A stretch of DNA of 55,891 nt, taken from Limiplasma sp958448555. Lineage in GTDB: Bacteria; Bacillota; Clostridia; Christensenellales; Aristaeellaceae. The position numbers and the translations under genes were made by a program. This document shows positions 41,722 through 50,613 of this stretch, piece by piece. How positions within the stretch are numbered: the stretch's first letter is position 1; each line of letters begins with the position of its first letter. The notes beneath the pieces were generated by a model, which saw only the letters and a program-made list of their open reading frames with translations, did no database searches and was not told where the DNA came from. The stretch is from NCBI GenBank assembly GCA_958448555.1, contig CAUDEL010000013.1, forward strand, positions 1 to 55,891, in the 5' to 3' direction.

Positions 41722-44072
41722 GACGGCTCACCCTCTCCCTCGGGCCGCGTCTCCTCCCCGGCGGGCGACTCCTCCCCGGCGGGCCTCTCCTCCCCGCTGG
41801 GCGTCTCATCGCCGGCGGGCTTTTCCTCCTGCGGCTCGATGCGGCGCAGCTCCCGCTCTTCCACCGGGCTTTCCTCCGCCTGCGTCAGCCGGGCCTGGGC
41901 GGCCACGTGTGCCGCCGCCGCGGGGCTGATGGCGGGATACTCGATGCGCTCATGGAAGACGCCGTTTAGGACGGTGGCGAACGCCTCGCAGATGCGGGTG
42001 ATGTCCCGCAGCGTCAACGGTGCGTTGTCCAGCTGCCCGTCGTCGAGCTTGCCGCGCACGAGCTTGGCGATGAAATCCCGGATCGTCTGGGGCGTGGGGT
42101 CGGGCATGCTGCGCACGGCGGCCTCGACGGTGTCGGCGAGCATGATGATGGCGCTTTCCTTGCTGTGCGGCCGCCGGCCGTCGTAGCGGAAGTCGGCGAT
42201 GTCCACGGCCTGGCCGTCGGCCTCCTGCAGCGCCTTGTGGTAGAAGAACATCACCGGCGTGTCGCCGTGGTGCTCGACGATGATGTCCTGAATCTCCTGG
42301 GGCAGTCGGTACTGCTGGGCCATGACCAGCCCGTCGCGGGTGTGGGCGGTGACGATGGCGGCGCTCACGTAGGGGTTGGTGTGCTCGTGGGGGTTGTCGC
42401 CGATCTGGTTTTCCTTGAAGTACAGGGGCCGCTTGAGCTTGCCGATGTCATGGAAATACGCCCCGGCGCGGGCCAGCAGCGGGTTGCCGCCCACGGCCTC
42501 GGCCGCGGCCTCGGCCAGGTTGGCCACGATGATGCTGTGATGGTACGTGCCCGACGCCTCGATGAGCAGGCGGCGCAGCAGGGGATGGTTGGGGTTGCTC
42601 AGCTCCAGCAGCTTGGCCGGGGTGGCCAGGTGGAAGGACGCCTCCACCAGCGGGTCCAGGGCGATGCACAGCACCGAGGCCAGCAGCGCGCTGCCTGCGC
42701 TCCACAGGGCGTTGGTAAAGACGTCGGCCACGGAGGTGTTGGTCATGAAGCCGATGGTGAGGATGATGACGATGTTGACGATGGCGGTCACGATGCCGCA
42801 CAGCAGCACCTGCTGGCGGTAGGGTCGCCGGCGAATGATGGCCACGGCCAGGAAGCCGCTGATGAAGGCGGTGAGCAGGAGGTTGACCATGGCCGGGCCG
42901 TAGGTGGTATCGCCCCCGGCGATGAGGGCGCTGACCAGCACGCTCATGCTCAGGGCGCCGGCGATGCCGGTGTTGGGCGAGAGGAGGCCGGTGAGCATCA
43001 TGGCGCTCAGGAGCACCGGGGCCATGTAGGTATGGACGAGCTGGCCCAGGATGCAAAGCCCGAGGGTGACGCACTGGATGAGCATGAGGATGATGAGGCT
43101 GCGGGGATTTTGGAGCGTATCGGGATCAAAGAGGTACATGGAGATGAGCAGCACGGCGATGCTGAGCAGCACCAGGAGCGCGGCGCCCACGTACATCATG
43201 ATATCGACGTTGTCGTCGTCCAGCATGCCCAGGCTGCGCAGCATCTCCAGCTGGTTGGCGGTCACGCGCTCGCGGGCGAGGACGATGTTCTGGCCCTGCT
43301 TGTAGATGACCGGCTCCACGGCCGCGCGGGCCTCGTCGCGCAGCTTCTCGGTGGCCTCCTGGTCGATGACCATGTTGGGGCGGATGACCTTGCGCAAAAT
43401 GGGGGTGACGACGTTCTGGAGCAGGTCGATGTCGGTCTTGTAGCCGATGATCTGCTGGAGGTACTGGATGGACTCGTTGACATAGCCCTCGCGGATGGTG
43501 GTGTTGAGGGTGTTTTCCACGGCGGAGGTGATGTTCTCGCTCATGTCGGCCATCTGCTGGTCCGAGGCGCGAAGGAGGGTGTTGAGCTGGTAGTCGGCCA
43601 GGCTGAGCTGGGTGAGCAGCGAGCGGGCGTACTCCAGCTCCGCTTCGGCAAAGACGTAGGTGGCCTGGGTCTTGGCGTCCCCGGGGGCAAACTGCTCCAG
43701 CACCCGCCGCCCGTACTGCTGCACGGCGTTGGCCTGGGCCAGCACCGAGGCCAGGTCCGCCATGACCTCGTCGGCCACACTGTCCTTGTAGACGTAGGTG
43801 GGCTCGACCTGGTTGGCCGCGTTCTCGCGCTGGCGCGCCGTGCTGATCTCGTCCACCACGTCCTTGCTGGCGGTGATGGTGGTGGGCGCGATGTCGCCCA
43901 CCTTGAGATCATAGCGCTGGGGCGTGATGGCGACCATGAACAGGATGCACAGAATCACCGCGCCCGCCAGCACTACGTAGGCGCACTGGGCCGCCCGGGA
44001 GCGAAGCGCGTGCCCCACCACCTCCCAGCTCAGCGCCTTTTTTTTGCGGATGGTCCGCTTGCTCTGCATCAT
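41718..44072 (-). CDS. pgpH: Cyclic-di-AMP phosphodiesterase PgpH (7TM-HD)
   Basis: A 784-aa membrane enzyme that degrades c-di-AMP. It has an N-terminal helix, a large extracytoplasmic 7TMR-HDED domain, seven helices (~286-470) and a cytoplasmic HD domain with GTYHHSI (~509), YFHDIGK (~539), NPHEHTNP and EHHGD. An acidic repeat-rich C-terminal tail follows. The ATG at 44072 lies 8 nt from AAGGGG; GTG 44081 is too close to it. It sits between phoH and ybeY as in other Bacillota. Confidence 0.95.
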   Translation of the reverse strand: MMQSKRTIRKKKALSWEVVGHALRSRAAQCAYVVLAGAVILCILFMVAITPQRYDLKVGDIAPTTITASKDVVDEISTARQRENAANQVEPTYVYKDSVADEVMADLASVLAQANAVQQYGRRVLEQFAPGDAKTQATYVFAEAELEYARSLLTQLSLADYQLNTLLRASDQQMADMSENITSAVENTLNTTIREGYVNESIQYLQQIIGYKTDIDLLQNVVTPILRKVIRPNMVIDQEATEKLRDEARAAVEPVIYKQGQNIVLARERVTANQLEMLRSLGMLDDDNVDIMMYVGAALLVLLSIAVLLISMYLFDPDTLQNPRSLIILMLIQCVTLGLCILGQLVHTYMAPVLLSAMMLTGLLSPNTGIAGALSMSVLVSALIAGGDTTYGPAMVNLLLTAFISGFLAVAIIRRRPYRQQVLLCGIVTAIVNIVIILTIGFMTNTSVADVFTNALWSAGSALLASVLCIALDPLVEASFHLATPAKLLELSNPNHPLLRRLLIEASGTYHHSIIVANLAEAAAEAVGGNPLLARAGAYFHDIGKLKRPLYFKENQIGDNPHEHTNPYVSAAIVTAHTRDGLVMAQQYRLPQEIQDIIVEHHGDTPVMFFYHKALQEADGQAVDIADFRYDGRRPHSKESAIIMLADTVEAAVRSMPDPTPQTIRDFIAKLVRGKLDDGQLDNAPLTLRDITRICEAFATVLNGVFHERIEYPAISPAAAAHVAAQARLTQAEESPVEERELRRIEPQEEKPAGDETPSGEERPAGEESPAGEETRPEGEGEPS
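41748..41819 (-). repeat. 18-bp tandem repeat (four units) in the pgpH tail
   Basis: Four consecutive 18-bp units encode hexapeptides of the pattern P-(A/S)-G-(E/D)-E-(T/R/S) near the C-terminus of PgpH. Such in-frame repeats can change in number by slippage. Confidence 0.8.
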
Positions 44073-44085
44073 TTTCCGCACCCCT

Positions 44086-45051
44086 TCACGTGCTTTCGTA
44101 GGATTCGTAGGCGCGCACGATGGCCTGCACCAGATCGTGGCGCACCACGTCGGATTGGTCCAGCGTGACCATGGCGATCCCCGGCACGTCCCTGAGGACC
44201 TCCAGCGCCTGCTTGAGCCCGCTCTGCCGGCCGGCCGGCAGGTCGGTCTGCGTGATGTCGCCCGTCACCACCACGCGGCTGCCCGCGCCAAAGCGGGTCA
44301 GAAACATCTTCATCTGCTCGGGCGTGGTGTTCTGCGCCTCGTCCAGGATGATAAAGCTGTCCGAGAGCGTGCGCCCGCGCATGTAGGCCAGCGGGGCCAC
44401 CTCCAGCGCGCCGCGCTCCTGCAGCCGCTGGTAGCTCTCCGCGCCCATCATCTCATACAGCGCGTCAAAGAGGGGGCGCAGGTAGGGGTCCACCTTCTGG
44501 CTCAAATCGCCGGGCAGGAAGCCCAGCTTCTCGCCCGCCTCCACCGCCGGGCGCGTGAGGACGATGCGCTCGACCTCCTTGTTGCGAAGCGCCACCACGG
44601 CAAGGGCCATGGCCAGATACGTCTTGCCCGTGCCCGCCGGGCCCACGGCAAAGGTCAGCTTGTTGGAGCGGATGGCGCGCACGTATTCGTACTGTCCCAG
44701 CGTCTTGCAACGCACCGGGCGGCCGCGGTGGGTGATGGCCACGACCTCAAAGGCGATGTCGTCCAGCCGCTCCAGCTTGTCCTCCCGGCCGAGCCTTACG
44801 GCGTAGCGAAGGGTCGTGCGGTCGATCTGCGCGCCGCGCAGGCTCAGCTCGCACAGCTTTTCCACCACGCGCGCCGCCAGCTCCGCATCCTCCGGCGCGC
44901 CCGTGATTTCTAGCTCGGACCCGCGCTGCGAAAGCCCCACCGCCAGCTCCCCCTCCAGCAAGGCGAGGTTGCGGCCGTTGGCCCCAAAGATGGAAAGATA
45001 GGCGTCCATGCCCGTCAGGGGGACGCGGAGGGTCGTCGGGGTAAGAGTCAA
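44086..45051 (-). CDS. phoH: PhoH-like ATPase
   Basis: A 321-aa P-loop protein with Walker A GPAGTGKT (137-144), Walker B IILDEAQN and RVVVTGDITQTDLP, plus an N-terminal KH-like segment. PhoH proteins are RNA-associated ATPases of poorly defined role, linked by context to YbeY and rRNA maturation. It lies 13 nt before pgpH. Confidence 0.95.
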   Translation of the reverse strand: MTLTPTTLRVPLTGMDAYLSIFGANGRNLALLEGELAVGLSQRGSELEITGAPEDAELAARVVEKLCELSLRGAQIDRTTLRYAVRLGREDKLERLDDIAFEVVAITHRGRPVRCKTLGQYEYVRAIRSNKLTFAVGPAGTGKTYLAMALAVVALRNKEVERIVLTRPAVEAGEKLGFLPGDLSQKVDPYLRPLFDALYEMMGAESYQRLQERGALEVAPLAYMRGRTLSDSFIILDEAQNTTPEQMKMFLTRFGAGSRVVVTGDITQTDLPAGRQSGLKQALEVLRDVPGIAMVTLDQSDVVRHDLVQAIVRAYESYEST

Positions 45052-45067
45052 ATGCGCATGCCTCCGT

Positions 45068-46222
45068 TCACGCCGGACCGTCGCCGGCGATATCCATCAG
45101 CCACTCCGCCGTGGCGGTCGCGGCCACTGTATCATCTCCTATCATACAATAATCTACCCATTTGTCAATGATCTCATAGCCGTAGAGCATCGTTTTGAGC
45201 CGCTCCAGCGCCGCCTCAGCCGCCTCGGCGCGTACCTGGGCCTCGGGCCGGCGGCGATAGGAGAGGCTGACCTCCGAAAAAACCGTGGTTTTTCGCCATA
45301 CGGGGAAGAAGCAACCGCCCACGGGGGTGAGGGTGATGGCGAGGTTGGAGGCCAGGTACTGCGGCCCCTCCGGCTCGGTCGGAAGCGAGAACCAGGGCGT
45401 GACGATCTGGGAGAGCGCGCATGTTCGGCCCGTCTCCTCGCTGACCACCTCGTCCAGCGGCATCCGGACCGTGTGCGACTGCCAGCAGCGCGCCGTCACC
45501 ACGCCCCGCGCCGCAACCGGCGTCACCGCGCCGTCCGCCGCTCTCTCCTCGCCCCGGATGAGCACCTGCCCCTGACGCACCGCGTCGCCCGCCTCCACCG
45601 CCGCCGTGCCCGCGTACACCCGCACCGCGTCCACGATCCCGTCGCGCACGGCCACCACGTCCCCCGGCTCGGTTGCGGGCAGCTCGGGCATGGGAACCCC
45701 CAGGGACACGTCCACCACCAGCGTCACGTTGCTCACATAGGCGTGAAACCATGCCACGTCGGGATAGCGCAGCGTCAGGGCCCGCTCCAGCGCCTCCGCG
45801 TCCACCGACGCGCGTGGCGCGCCGGGCACATACCCCGCCTCCCGGAGATAGGACGCGACCTCGACCCGGTACGGCCCCGCGCCGTGTACCTCCACCCGCC
45901 AGACGAACTGCGTCAGGACTGCCGCCAGCACCACCGCCAGCACGGCGCCCGCCAGCGCCCCCGGCCGCCGCGCCAGCGCCCCGAGAAACGACGAGAGCTG
46001 CGCCGGGCGCGCTTCCAGCACGCGCCAGCCTTTCTCCCCAGCCAGCGCCCGCACCCGCGGCAGGTCCGCCAGGTAGCACATGCAGCGCATGGCGCGCGCG
46101 TCCACCCGCCGCGCCGAGAGCAGCGGCACGCCCTCCTTTTGCAGCGCGTTCATCAGCCGCTCCAGGTTCAGGCCGCTCACCGTGAAGCGGCAGGTCAAAA
46201 ACGGCAGGCGGGGCGCTCTCAC
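45068..46222 (-). CDS. yqfD: Sporulation protein YqfD
   Basis: A 384-aa protein with a cytoplasmic N-terminal part, one transmembrane helix (~85-107: RPGALAGAVLAVVLAAVLTQF) and a long extracytoplasmic beta-rich domain. It matches YqfD, a mother-cell protein required for spore formation in B. subtilis. It follows yqfC by 6 nt and precedes phoH, the conserved order. Confidence 0.92.
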   Translation of the reverse strand: MRAPRLPFLTCRFTVSGLNLERLMNALQKEGVPLLSARRVDARAMRCMCYLADLPRVRALAGEKGWRVLEARPAQLSSFLGALARRPGALAGAVLAVVLAAVLTQFVWRVEVHGAGPYRVEVASYLREAGYVPGAPRASVDAEALERALTLRYPDVAWFHAYVSNVTLVVDVSLGVPMPELPATEPGDVVAVRDGIVDAVRVYAGTAAVEAGDAVRQGQVLIRGEERAADGAVTPVAARGVVTARCWQSHTVRMPLDEVVSEETGRTCALSQIVTPWFSLPTEPEGPQYLASNLAITLTPVGGCFFPVWRKTTVFSEVSLSYRRRPEAQVRAEAAEAALERLKTMLYGYEIIDKWVDYCMIGDDTVAATATAEWLMDIAGDGPA

Positions 46223-46228
46223 GGTCGA

Positions 46229-46489
46229 TCATCCTTTCGGGCGGTAGCAGAGTTTTTCGATCTTGCCAAAGATGACCAGGCCGTCCCGGTCATAGCGCGA
46301 CAGCGACAGCCGCTCGCCGCTGATGACCAGCAGCCCACAGAGGGTCTTAAGGGCGACCTCGGTTTCGGTGCAGGCGAAGATCCCCTGATGCTGTTCGACG
46401 ATGAGCTTTTCGTCCCCCAGCAGCACCGAGCGCGGCCAGCCAAAGACGAGCTCCTGCGGTATGTCCGCCTGCCTGAGCTTATCCAGCAC
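46229..46489 (-). CDS. yqfC: Sporulation protein YqfC
   Basis: An 86-aa protein of the YabP/YqfC family (WPRSVLLGDEKLIVEQHQGI, LVISGERLSLSRYDRDGLVIFGKIEKL). Starts at GTG 46489 with AAGGGGGG upstream. First gene of the yqfC-era operon. Confidence 0.9.
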   Translation of the reverse strand: MLDKLRQADIPQELVFGWPRSVLLGDEKLIVEQHQGIFACTETEVALKTLCGLLVISGERLSLSRYDRDGLVIFGKIEKLCYRPKG

Positions 46490-46524
46490 GCGGGTCCCCC
46501 CTTTTCCAAAGTGCGGTTCGGGGG

Positions 46525-46553
46525 AGGATATGCGAAAGCAAAAAAAGAAATGC
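46525..46553 (-). promoter_or_regulatory. Possible sigma-E-type promoter of the yqfC operon
   Basis: On the minus strand, a -10 CATATCCT fits the sigma-E pattern CATANNNT, with GCATTTC 14 bp upstream as a plausible -35. yqfC/yqfD are sigma-E dependent in B. subtilis. It overlaps the T-run of the terminator for the sugar permease gene. Confidence 0.4.
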
Positions 46554-46570
46554 TCTCCGTTTCGGAGAGC
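46538..46570 (-). terminator. Terminator downstream of mmsB
   Basis: GCTCTCCG/CGGAGAGC with a 3-nt loop (46552-46570), followed on the minus strand by ATTTCTTTTTTTGC. It ends the sugar-transport operon just before yqfC. Confidence 0.85.
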
Positions 46571-46576
46571 ACAGCG

Positions 46577-46613
46577 TGTCGAAAAAGCTCGCCTGCGGCG
46601 ATCTTTTCCGACA
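46577..46613 (+). repeat. Dispersed palindromic repeat, copy D (single hairpin)
   Basis: A 37-nt hairpin TGTCGAAAAAGCTCGCC-TGC-GGCGATCTTTTCCGACA, identical over most of its length to the first hairpin of copies A and E. It sits between the mmsB stop and its terminator. Confidence 0.85.
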
Positions 46614-46617
46614 GGCC

Positions 46618-47847
46618 TCAGGCGCCCGCGCTCCTGGAGGCGGACTTTTTGCCCCGGAGGAAGGGAAGCTGAATCTGCTGCTTGCCGATGACGTCCACAG
46701 CCACGGCGATGAGCAGCACCAGGCCCTTGACGACCTGCTGGGCGTTGGAGGAGATGCCCATGATGGACATGCCGTTGTTGAGCACGCCCATGATGAGGGC
46801 GCCGATGAGGGCGCCGCCGACGGTGCCAGTGCCGCCGTAGGCGGAGGCGCCGCCGATGAAGCAGCTGGCGATGGCGTCCATCTCAAAACTCTGGCCGGCG
46901 ACGGGGCTGGCGCTGTTGAGGCGGGCGGCAAAGACCAGGCCGGCCACGGAGGCGATGAAGCCCATGTTGGTGTAGGCGAAGAACATCATCTGCTTGGTGC
47001 GCACGCCCGAGAGGCGGGCGGCCTTCATGTTGCCGCCGATGGCGTAGAGGTGGCGGCCGCGGACGGTGCGCTGGGTAAAGAAGCTGTAGACCAGGACCAG
47101 CACGGCCAGGATGATGAGGACGGTGGGCACGCCGCGGTACTGGGCGAGGGTGTAGAAGACCCAGAGGACGACGGCGGAGACGACGACCATCTTCACGGCC
47201 ATGGTGGCGGGGCTTTCGCACTCATAGCCCTTGCGCTTGCGGTTGGCGTTGTTCATCAGTTGCGCCACGCAGAAGACGACCACAGCCAGGACGCCCACGA
47301 TGATGCACAGGAGGTTGGACTTGCCCCCGAAGAGGGTGAAGGACTCCACCAGGTCGGGCAGGAAGCCGGTGGAGAGCTTCTGGTAGGCGTCGGGGAAGGG
47401 GGCGAGGGTGAGGCCGTTGAGGATGAGCAGGGTGATGCCGCGGAAGACCAGCATGCCGCTGAGGGTGGTGATGAAGGGCGGGATGCCGACATAGGCGATC
47501 CAGAAGCCCTGCCAGGCGCCCACGGCGATGCCGATGAGCAGGCACAGGCCGATGGAGAGGTAGACGTTCCAGCCCAGCGTGATGATGAAGGTGCCGGCGC
47601 ACGCGCCGATGAGGGCGACGACGGAGCCGACGGAGAGGTCGATGTTGCCGCCGGTGAGGATACAAAGGAGCATGCCCACGGCGAGGATGACAACGTAGGA
47701 ATTCTGGTTGATGAGGTTGCCGATGTTCATGGGCTTGAGAATCAGGCCCTTGGTGAGGATGGTGAAAAGAACGATGATGATGACCAGCGCGATCAGCATG
47801 CCGAAGCGCTTGAGGTCAACGCCCTTGAAAGCGGATTTTTTGTTCAT
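46618..47847 (-). CDS. mmsB: Multiple-monosaccharide ABC transporter permease
   Basis: A 409-aa membrane permease of the ribose/xylose/galactose class with about ten helices and motifs GNIDLSVGSVVALIGACAG, FITTLSGMLVFRGI and GGASAYGGTGTVGGALIGALIMGVLNNGMS. Similarity is closest to GguB/MmsB, partner of ChvE-type binding proteins. The start overlaps the ATPase stop as ATGA. Last gene of chvE-mmsA-mmsB. Confidence 0.88.
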   Translation of the reverse strand: MNKKSAFKGVDLKRFGMLIALVIIIVLFTILTKGLILKPMNIGNLINQNSYVVILAVGMLLCILTGGNIDLSVGSVVALIGACAGTFIITLGWNVYLSIGLCLLIGIAVGAWQGFWIAYVGIPPFITTLSGMLVFRGITLLILNGLTLAPFPDAYQKLSTGFLPDLVESFTLFGGKSNLLCIIVGVLAVVVFCVAQLMNNANRKRKGYECESPATMAVKMVVVSAVVLWVFYTLAQYRGVPTVLIILAVLVLVYSFFTQRTVRGRHLYAIGGNMKAARLSGVRTKQMMFFAYTNMGFIASVAGLVFAARLNSASPVAGQSFEMDAIASCFIGGASAYGGTGTVGGALIGALIMGVLNNGMSIMGISSNAQQVVKGLVLLIAVAVDVIGKQQIQLPFLRGKKSASRSAGA

Positions 47848-49385
47848 GCGCCTATCTCCCCTTTGCTGTCCTGCATGATGTAGCTCATGATGGATTCCTG
47901 CGAGGCCTCGCTGCGGTCAAGCTCGGCGATCATGCGGCCCTCGTTCATGACGTAGATGCGGTCGCACATGCCCAGGATCTCGGGAAGCTCGGAGGAGACC
48001 ATCAGCACCGACTTGCCCTGGGCGACCAGGTCGTTGATGATCTCGTAGATCTCATATTTGGCGCCCACGTCCACGCCGCGGGTGGGCTCGTCCATGAGCA
48101 GAATGTCCGGCTGGGCGAAAATCCACTTGGCGACGAGCACCTTTTGCTGGTTGCCGCCGGAGAGGTTGCCCACGAGCTGCTCCACGGTGGGGGCCTTGAT
48201 GCCCAGCTGCTGGCGCAGCTCCTTGGCGCGCATGGTTTCAAGGTCCTTGTCGATGACGCCGTGGCGGCTGATGAAGCCGGGGCGGGCCATGGTGCTGTTA
48301 TGCTTGATGGAATCTGGCAAAATCAGGCCGTCGCCCTTGCGGTCCTCGGTGACGTAGGCCAGGCCGGCCTCAATGGCATGCGGGATGTCGCGCAGGTGGA
48401 CGGGCTTTCCGTGGATGAGCAGCTCGCCGGAGATGGAGCTGCCGTAGGCGCGGCCAAAGATGGACATGCACAGCTCCGTGCGGCCCGCGCCCATCAGGCC
48501 CGCAATGCCCACGACCTCGCCGGCGCGAAGGGTGAGGGAGACGTTGTCCACCACCTTGCGCTCGGTATAGATGGGGTGGTAGACGGTCCAGTCGCGAACC
48601 TCAAGCGACACCTCGCCGATGTGCGGCGTTCGAGGCGGGAAACGGTTGGTCATCTCGCGGCCGACCATGCCCTTGATGATGCGCTCCTCGCTGATGTCGT
48701 CCTTTTGCTCAAGGGTCTCTATGGTATGGCCGTCGCGGATGACGGTGATCTTGTCGGCGCAGTAGCTGATCTCGTTGAGCTTGTGGGAGATGATGATGCT
48801 GGAGATGCCCTCCTTTTTAAAGGAGAGGAGCAGGTCCAGAAGCTTTTTGGCGTCGCTTTCGTTGAGCGAGGAGGTCGGCTCGTCGAGGATGAGGAGCTTG
48901 ACGTTCTTGGCCAGGGCCTTGGCGATCTCCACCAGCTGCTGCTTGCCCACGCCGATGTCCTTAATCAGCGTACGCGGGTTTTCGTGAAGGCCGACCATGG
49001 CCATGTAACGGGCTGACTTCTGATACGTCTCGTCCCAGTTGATGACGCCGCCCCGGGCGCACTCGTTGCCCAGGAACATGTTTTCGGCGATGCTCAGATA
49101 GGGCACCAGCGCCAGCTCCTGATGGATGATGACGATGCCCACGCGCTCGCTGTCCTTGATGGTTTTGAAGCGGCAGGGATGGCCCTGGTAGATGATCTCG
49201 CCTTCGTAGGAGCCGTAGGGATAGATGCCGCTCAAGACGTTCATCAGCGTGGACTTGCCCGCGCCGTTCTCGCCGCACAGGGCGTGGATCTCGCCCTCCT
49301 CGACCTCGATATTGACGCGGTCCAGCGCCTTGACGCCCGGAAATTCCTTGGTGATGTCCTTCATTTTGAGGATGATGTTGCCCAA
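47844..49385 (-). CDS. mmsA: Sugar ABC transporter ATPase with two nucleotide-binding domains
   Basis: A 513-aa tandem ATPase. Domain 1 has Walker A GENGAGKS (38-45), signature GVGKQQLVEIAKAL and LILDEPT. Domain 2 has a degenerate Walker A (GLMGAGRTEL), signature LSGGNQQKV and LLMDEPTRGVD, as usual in the RbsA/MglA/GguA group. Translation starts at TTG 49385 with GGGAGG about 9 nt upstream. The gap to chvE holds several hairpins, which may lower its expression relative to the binding protein. Confidence 0.92.
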   Translation of the reverse strand: MGNIILKMKDITKEFPGVKALDRVNIEVEEGEIHALCGENGAGKSTLMNVLSGIYPYGSYEGEIIYQGHPCRFKTIKDSERVGIVIIHQELALVPYLSIAENMFLGNECARGGVINWDETYQKSARYMAMVGLHENPRTLIKDIGVGKQQLVEIAKALAKNVKLLILDEPTSSLNESDAKKLLDLLLSFKKEGISSIIISHKLNEISYCADKITVIRDGHTIETLEQKDDISEERIIKGMVGREMTNRFPPRTPHIGEVSLEVRDWTVYHPIYTERKVVDNVSLTLRAGEVVGIAGLMGAGRTELCMSIFGRAYGSSISGELLIHGKPVHLRDIPHAIEAGLAYVTEDRKGDGLILPDSIKHNSTMARPGFISRHGVIDKDLETMRAKELRQQLGIKAPTVEQLVGNLSGGNQQKVLVAKWIFAQPDILLMDEPTRGVDVGAKYEIYEIINDLVAQGKSVLMVSSELPEILGMCDRIYVMNEGRMIAELDRSEASQESIMSYIMQDSKGEIGA

Positions 49386-49411
49386 AAGACACGCCTCCCA
49401 ACACGGATAGA

Positions 49412-49431
49412 GCCTTTCCCCGGGGAAAGGC
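49412..49431. other. Perfect palindrome between chvE and mmsA
   Basis: GCCTTTCCCC directly followed by GGGGAAAGGC. As RNA it can only fold with a few unpaired central bases. Lies in the 112-nt chvE-mmsA gap. Confidence 0.6.
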
Positions 49432-49447
49432 CGGCGGCCGTTTCAAA

Positions 49448-49479
49448 CAGGGGGACGAACGCATCCGTCCGTCCCCCTG
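49448..49479 (-). terminator. Stem-loop after chvE (partial terminator or mRNA stabiliser)
   Basis: Perfect 10-bp arms CAGGGGGACG/CGTCCCCCTG, 12-nt loop, followed on the minus strand by TTTGAAAC. A further palindrome CGCCCGCGGGCG (49484-49495) lies just past the chvE stop. Such stem-loops usually raise binding-protein mRNA over the membrane components. Confidence 0.65.
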
Positions 49480-49497
49480 GAAACGCCCGCGGGCGGT

Positions 49498-50556
49498 TTA
49501 CTCGGCCAGGTCGGCCTCGGTGTAGTAGCCGCTGTCGATGAGCAGCTCCTTGTAGTTGCTGGCGTCGGCGAAGACGGGCGTGCAGTTGTAGGAGGGAACC
49601 TCCATTACGCCGTTGTCATAGGTCGCGTTGGTCTCAGGGGTGTTGCCGGCGAGGATGTCGGCCACCATCTTCATGGTCTGGTCGGCCAGGGTGCGGGTGT
49701 CCTTGAAGACGGACATCGCCTGCAGGCCGCTAATCATGTTCTTGGTGTTGGGGATGTCGCAGTCCTGGCCGGTGATGACGGGGATGTTCTCGGCGGTGAA
49801 GCCGAAGCTGACCAGGCTGTTGGTCACGCCCAGGGCGGTGGAGTCGTTGGAGCACAGGCAGATGTCCAGGGTGGTGCCGCCGGTGAGGGCGTCGGGATAG
49901 TAGGCGCTGAGGATGTTGTCCATGCGGGCCTGGGCGGTCTCGCTCTTCCAGGCGGGGGTGGCGACGGTCTCAAAGTCCACCTGGCCGGAGGTGACGACCA
50001 GCTTGCCGGCGTCGATGTAGGGCTTGAGGGTGTCATAGGCGCCGGAGAAGAACAGGCCGGCGTTGTTGTCGTCGGGGGAGCCGCCGGTGAACTCGATGGT
50101 GAAGGGGCCTTCCGCGTTCTCAAGATCGAAGCGGTCCACGATGTACTGGCCCTGGATCACGCCCACGCCGTAGTTGTCGAACGTGGTGTAGTAGTCGACG
50201 TTCTTGGTGCCGGTCAGCAGACGGTCATAGGCGATGACGGGGATGCCGTTGTCCTTGGCGGTCTGAAGCACCGTGTCCAGCGCGCCGCCGTCGATGGAGG
50301 CGACCACCAGCACCTCGGCGCCGCCCAGGATCATGTTCTCGATCTGGGACACCTGGGTGGCCACATCGTTGTTGGCGTATTGAAGGTCGACCTCGTAGCC
50401 GGCCGCCTCAAGCTGCGCCTTCATGTTCGCGCCGTCCTGGTTCCAGCGCTGCAGGCTCTGGGTGGGCATGGCCACGCCGACCTTCTGCGCGGCAAACGCG
50501 GAGCCGGCGGTGAGCAGCAGGGCGAGGGCCAATACGGTGGCAAGCATCTTTTTCAT
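49498..50556 (-). CDS. chvE: ChvE-type sugar-binding protein
   Basis: A 352-aa periplasmic-binding fold for monosaccharides, ribose-binding family. Landmarks: GVAMPTQSLQRWNQDGANMKAQLE, IDGGALDTVL, VIAYDRLL and ITGQDCD. The N-terminus (MKKMLATVLALALLLTAGSAFA) is a signal-peptidase I type sequence with no lipobox Cys, unusual for a binding protein of a single-membrane bacterium, where a lipid anchor is expected. First gene of the transporter operon, with AAAGGAG upstream, promoter at 50723-50751 and two operators in its ~160-nt leader. Confidence 0.9.
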   Translation of the reverse strand: MKKMLATVLALALLLTAGSAFAAQKVGVAMPTQSLQRWNQDGANMKAQLEAAGYEVDLQYANNDVATQVSQIENMILGGAEVLVVASIDGGALDTVLQTAKDNGIPVIAYDRLLTGTKNVDYYTTFDNYGVGVIQGQYIVDRFDLENAEGPFTIEFTGGSPDDNNAGLFFSGAYDTLKPYIDAGKLVVTSGQVDFETVATPAWKSETAQARMDNILSAYYPDALTGGTTLDICLCSNDSTALGVTNSLVSFGFTAENIPVITGQDCDIPNTKNMISGLQAMSVFKDTRTLADQTMKMVADILAGNTPETNATYDNGVMEVPSYNCTPVFADASNYKELLIDSGYYTEADLAE

Positions 50557-50613
50557 ACGGATCCACTCTCCTTTATCTTTTTGCCTCTCGTGAGAGGCTG
50601 GAGGAACAGGGGG

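Noticed and set aside
41748..41819. CRISPR-like regular repeat
   Set aside because: Units are 18 bp, contiguous without spacers and in the frame of pgpH.
46577..46613. Short peptide reading SKKLACGDLFRQ in the repeat
   Set aside because: The same peptide appears wherever the hairpin occurs, in different contexts; it is a by-product of the repeat.
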